Assembly: GCA_020025425.1 (NCBI GenBank)
Contig: JAHHSD010000065.1
Location: 1 to 7,813 of the forward strand
DNA length: 7,813 nucleotides
From: Oscillospiraceae bacterium
Lineage (GTDB): Bacteria; Bacillota; Clostridia; Oscillospirales; Oscillospiraceae
Direction of reading: 5' to 3'
Shown: positions 6,522-7,813 of the stretch, piece by piece
Numbering within the stretch: position 1 is the stretch's first letter
How the letters are laid out: each line of letters opens with the position of its first letter
Notes under the pieces: model-generated
Databases searched by the model: none
Told to the model about the DNA's origin: nothing
Seen by the model: the letters and a program-made list of their open reading frames with translations, nothing else
Translations under genes and position numbers: made by a program

Positions 6522-6568
6522 GTTAGCGTGCAGAGCACCCCCGGCTTAGAAAGCCGGGGGTGCTTTTT
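6522..6568 (+). ncRNA. Putative short RNA ending in a perfect terminator
   Basis: The stretch between the plus-strand promoter at 6486-6515 and the end of the terminator T-run would be transcribed as an RNA of about 47 nt, most of it the terminator hairpin. If the weaker plus-strand promoter at 6355-6384 is used instead, the RNA would be about 175 nt and start with a G-run able to pair with the C-run of the terminator stem. No protein-coding frame with a ribosome binding site was seen in it. It matches no RNA family that I recognise. Confidence 0.3.
6534..6568 (+). terminator. Perfect 14-bp hairpin terminator, plus strand
   Basis: Arms 6534-6547 and 6551-6564 are exact complements with the 3-nt loop AGA, followed by TTTT on the plus strand. 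The minus-strand reading has no T-run after the stem. It faces the nagB terminator only a few bases away, so it would stop plus-strand transcripts before they run antisense into nagB. Confidence 0.85.
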
Positions 6569-6576
6569 GATTGGGT

Positions 6577-6637
6577 AAAAAAACTCCCTCCCGAAGGGGG
6601 TGGAGCGTGGGCTCCGCCGTCCCCCGGAAGGGAGGGT
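6577..6637 (-). terminator. Terminator of the nanA-nagB operon
   Basis: On the minus strand CCCTCCC (6636-6630) pairs with GGGAGGG (6592-6586). Inside, a GGGGG/CCCCC stem encloses a further GGAGC-CCAC-GCTCC hairpin, and seven T residues follow (6583-6577). It starts 12 nt after the nagB stop codon. Confidence 0.88.
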
Positions 6638-6648
6638 TTCAAGTCAGC

Positions 6649-7374
6649 TTACAGCAGGCTCAGGGCGTCCTGATCGCCGATCAGAACGAAGTCGGGGTGC
6701 ATCTGGAGGATGGATGCGGGCACCTCGGGGGTGACGGGGCCGGTGAAAGCCTTCTTCACGATCTCGGCCTTGTCCTTGCCGCTGACCACCATGATGACCT
6801 TCTTGGCCTGCATGATGGTGCCGATGCCCATGGTCAGAGCCTGACGGGGCACCTCGTTGGCGGAGGCGAAGAAGCGGGCGTTGGCCTCGATGGTCACGTC
6901 GGTCAGGTCCACCAGGTGGGTCAGGGTGGCGAAGTCCTCGGCGGGCTCGTTGAAGCCGATGTGGCCGTCATGGCCCAGACCCAGCACCTGGACGTCGATG
7001 GGGCCCAGCTCCTCGATCACCTTGTTGTACCGATCGCACTCAGCCTTCACGTCCTTGGCCAGGCCGTTGGGGACGTTGGTGTTGGCGGGATCGATGTTGA
7101 TGTGATCGAAGAGGTTGTGCTGCATGAAGTAGCGGTAGCTCTGGTCGTGCTCGGGGGACAGGCCCACGTACTCGTCCAGATTGATGGACTTGACCTGGGA
7201 GAAATCCAGGTCACCCTGCTCGTAGCGCTCGATCAGCACCTTGTAGGTACCGATGGGGCTGGAGCCGGTGGCCAGACCCAGCGTGCAGTCGGGCTTCATA
7301 ATGACCTGGGCGGACAGGATATTGGCCGCCTGGCGGCTCATAGCGTCATAATTTTCAGTGGCAATAATACGCAT
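6649..7374 (-). CDS. nagB: Glucosamine-6-phosphate deaminase
   Basis: NagB converts glucosamine-6-phosphate to fructose-6-phosphate and ammonia, the last step of amino-sugar breakdown, in the cytoplasm. The 241-residue product matches the short NagB form of Firmicutes (about 240-245); E. coli NagB has 266 residues and an allosteric C-terminus absent here. Visible motifs are the phosphate-binding loop LATGSSPIGTY (34-44), NLDEYVGL with catalytic D67, and LGLGHDGHIGFNEP (131-144), where D136, H138 and E143 correspond to D141, H143 and E148 of E. coli. The ATG follows the nanA stop by 10 nt, with GAGGTG 6 nt upstream overlapping that stop, so translation is probably coupled. A terminator follows directly. 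Confidence 0.97.
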   Translation of the reverse strand: MRIIATENYDAMSRQAANILSAQVIMKPDCTLGLATGSSPIGTYKVLIERYEQGDLDFSQVKSINLDEYVGLSPEHDQSYRYFMQHNLFDHINIDPANTNVPNGLAKDVKAECDRYNKVIEELGPIDVQVLGLGHDGHIGFNEPAEDFATLTHLVDLTDVTIEANARFFASANEVPRQALTMGIGTIMQAKKVIMVVSGKDKAEIVKKAFTGPVTPEVPASILQMHPDFVLIGDQDALSLL

Positions 7375-7380
7375 TTTTTA

Positions 7381-7386
7381 CACCTC
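7381..7386 (-). promoter_or_regulatory. nagB ribosome binding site overlapping the nanA stop codon
   Basis: GAGGTG lies 6 nt before the nagB ATG, and its first two bases are the last two of the nanA TGA (7387-7385). A ribosome finishing nanA therefore stands on the nagB ribosome binding site. This supports translational coupling. Confidence 0.75.
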
Positions 7387-7813
7387 AGCAATACTTGGCG
7401 ATAGCCGCCTTGATCATTTCATAAGCCTCATCCACAACGGCCTTGTCGCTGTCGATCATGTTGGCCAGGGGAGCGCGGACGCCGCCGCAGTCGGGGCCGC
7501 CCTGCTTGACGATGATGGCCTTCATAATGGCATACAGGTTGCCGTGGCCGGCGCACATCTTGTAGATGATGCGGCAGGCCTCATTCTGGACCTGACGGGC
7601 CTCCTCGACCTTGCCGGCCAGGAACAGCTCACGGATCTTCAGGAACAGCTCGGGCATCACGGCATAGGTGCCGCCGATGCCGCCGGTGGCGCCCATGGCC
7701 AGGCCGGAAACCAGCTGCTCGTCGGGACCGTTCATAACCACGAAGTCCTCGCCGCCCTCGTCCTTCCACATCTGGATGTCCTGGGTGGGCATGGAGGAGT
7801 TCTTCACGCCGAT
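7385..7813 (-). CDS. nanA: N-acetylneuraminate lyase-like aldolase, C-terminal part only
   Basis: The last 142 codons of a class I aldolase of the DapA/NanA superfamily; the rest lies off the right edge. NanA splits N-acetylneuraminate into N-acetylmannosamine and pyruvate. The fragment begins at IGVKNSS, whose lysine (fourth residue) aligns with the Schiff-base K165 of E. coli NanA. NGPDEQ (28-33) aligns with the NGYDE segment that binds the glycerol tail of sialic acid, which DHDPS enzymes lack, so lyase is preferred over dihydrodipicolinate synthase. GGIGGTY (44-50) has Gly where E. coli has S208, a possible sign of altered specificity. The immediate nagB neighbour fits sialic-acid or amino-sugar catabolism. 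The apparent GTG start at 7807 is internal and not a real start. It ends in TGA within the nagB ribosome binding site. Confidence 0.85.
   Translation of the reverse strand: MGVKNSSMPTQDIQMWKDEGGEDFVVMNGPDEQLVSGLAMGATGGIGGTYAVMPELFLKIRELFLAGKVEEARQVQNEACRIIYKMCAGHGNLYAIMKAIIVKQGGPDCGGVRAPLANMIDSDKAVVDEAYEMIKAAIAKYC

Noticed and set aside
6571..7404. Plus-strand open frame of 277 codons
   Set aside because: Antisense to nagB and starts inside a terminator; low-complexity Val/Gly/His/Leu product.
1..7813. CRISPR array, insertion sequence or prophage module
   Set aside because: No regularly spaced direct repeats, transposase motifs, att-like duplications or phage genes were seen on either strand.

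Overview
The window looks like chromosomal DNA of a high-GC member of the Firmicutes, probably a gut clostridium of the Oscillospiraceae/Flavonifractor type. This is an inference from several signs: a Firmicutes-type SMC, strong AGGAGG/GAGGTG ribosome binding sites, good SigA-type promoters, heavily G/C third codon positions, and an amino-sugar/sialic-acid catabolic pair. All five protein genes lie on the minus strand, so transcription runs from the right edge to the left edge.

Right to left: (1) 7813-6649 holds the C-terminal half of an N-acetylneuraminate lyase-like aldolase (nanA), cut by the right edge. It is tightly coupled to a complete glucosamine-6-phosphate deaminase gene (nagB). Together they form the end of a sialic acid/amino-sugar pathway that feeds fructose-6-phosphate to glycolysis. 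A branched terminator closes this operon at 6637-6577. (2) 6576-6190 is a gap without a long gene, lower in G+C than its surroundings. It holds two perfect hairpin terminators on opposite strands, candidate promoters for each strand, and a 9-codon reading frame with an excellent ribosome binding site whose stop lies inside one terminator stem. It reads best as two divergent small-RNA or leader units. (3) 6154-5056 is a self-contained unit for a secreted lipoprotein that I recall as DUF4300-like. It has a near-consensus promoter, a dyad just upstream of the -35 box, a hairpin in the 5' leader, and a strong terminator. (4) 5039-3574 is a compact cytoplasmic GH13 enzyme of the neopullulanase/cyclomaltodextrinase type with all catalytic residues, its own promoter, and a terminator-like dyad at its end. 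(5) 3590-1 is smc, the chromosome condensin ATPase, cut by the left edge within its last 40 or so codons. Its promoter is interlaced with the dyad that follows the GH13 gene, and its leader can fold into a long hairpin.

The genes do not form one system. The window joins a housekeeping locus (smc), carbohydrate catabolism (GH13, nanA-nagB) and an uncharacterised lipoprotein. I see no CRISPR array, transposase, tRNA or rRNA. The least explained part is the 6190-6570 gap, followed by the densely marked control region of the lipoprotein gene.
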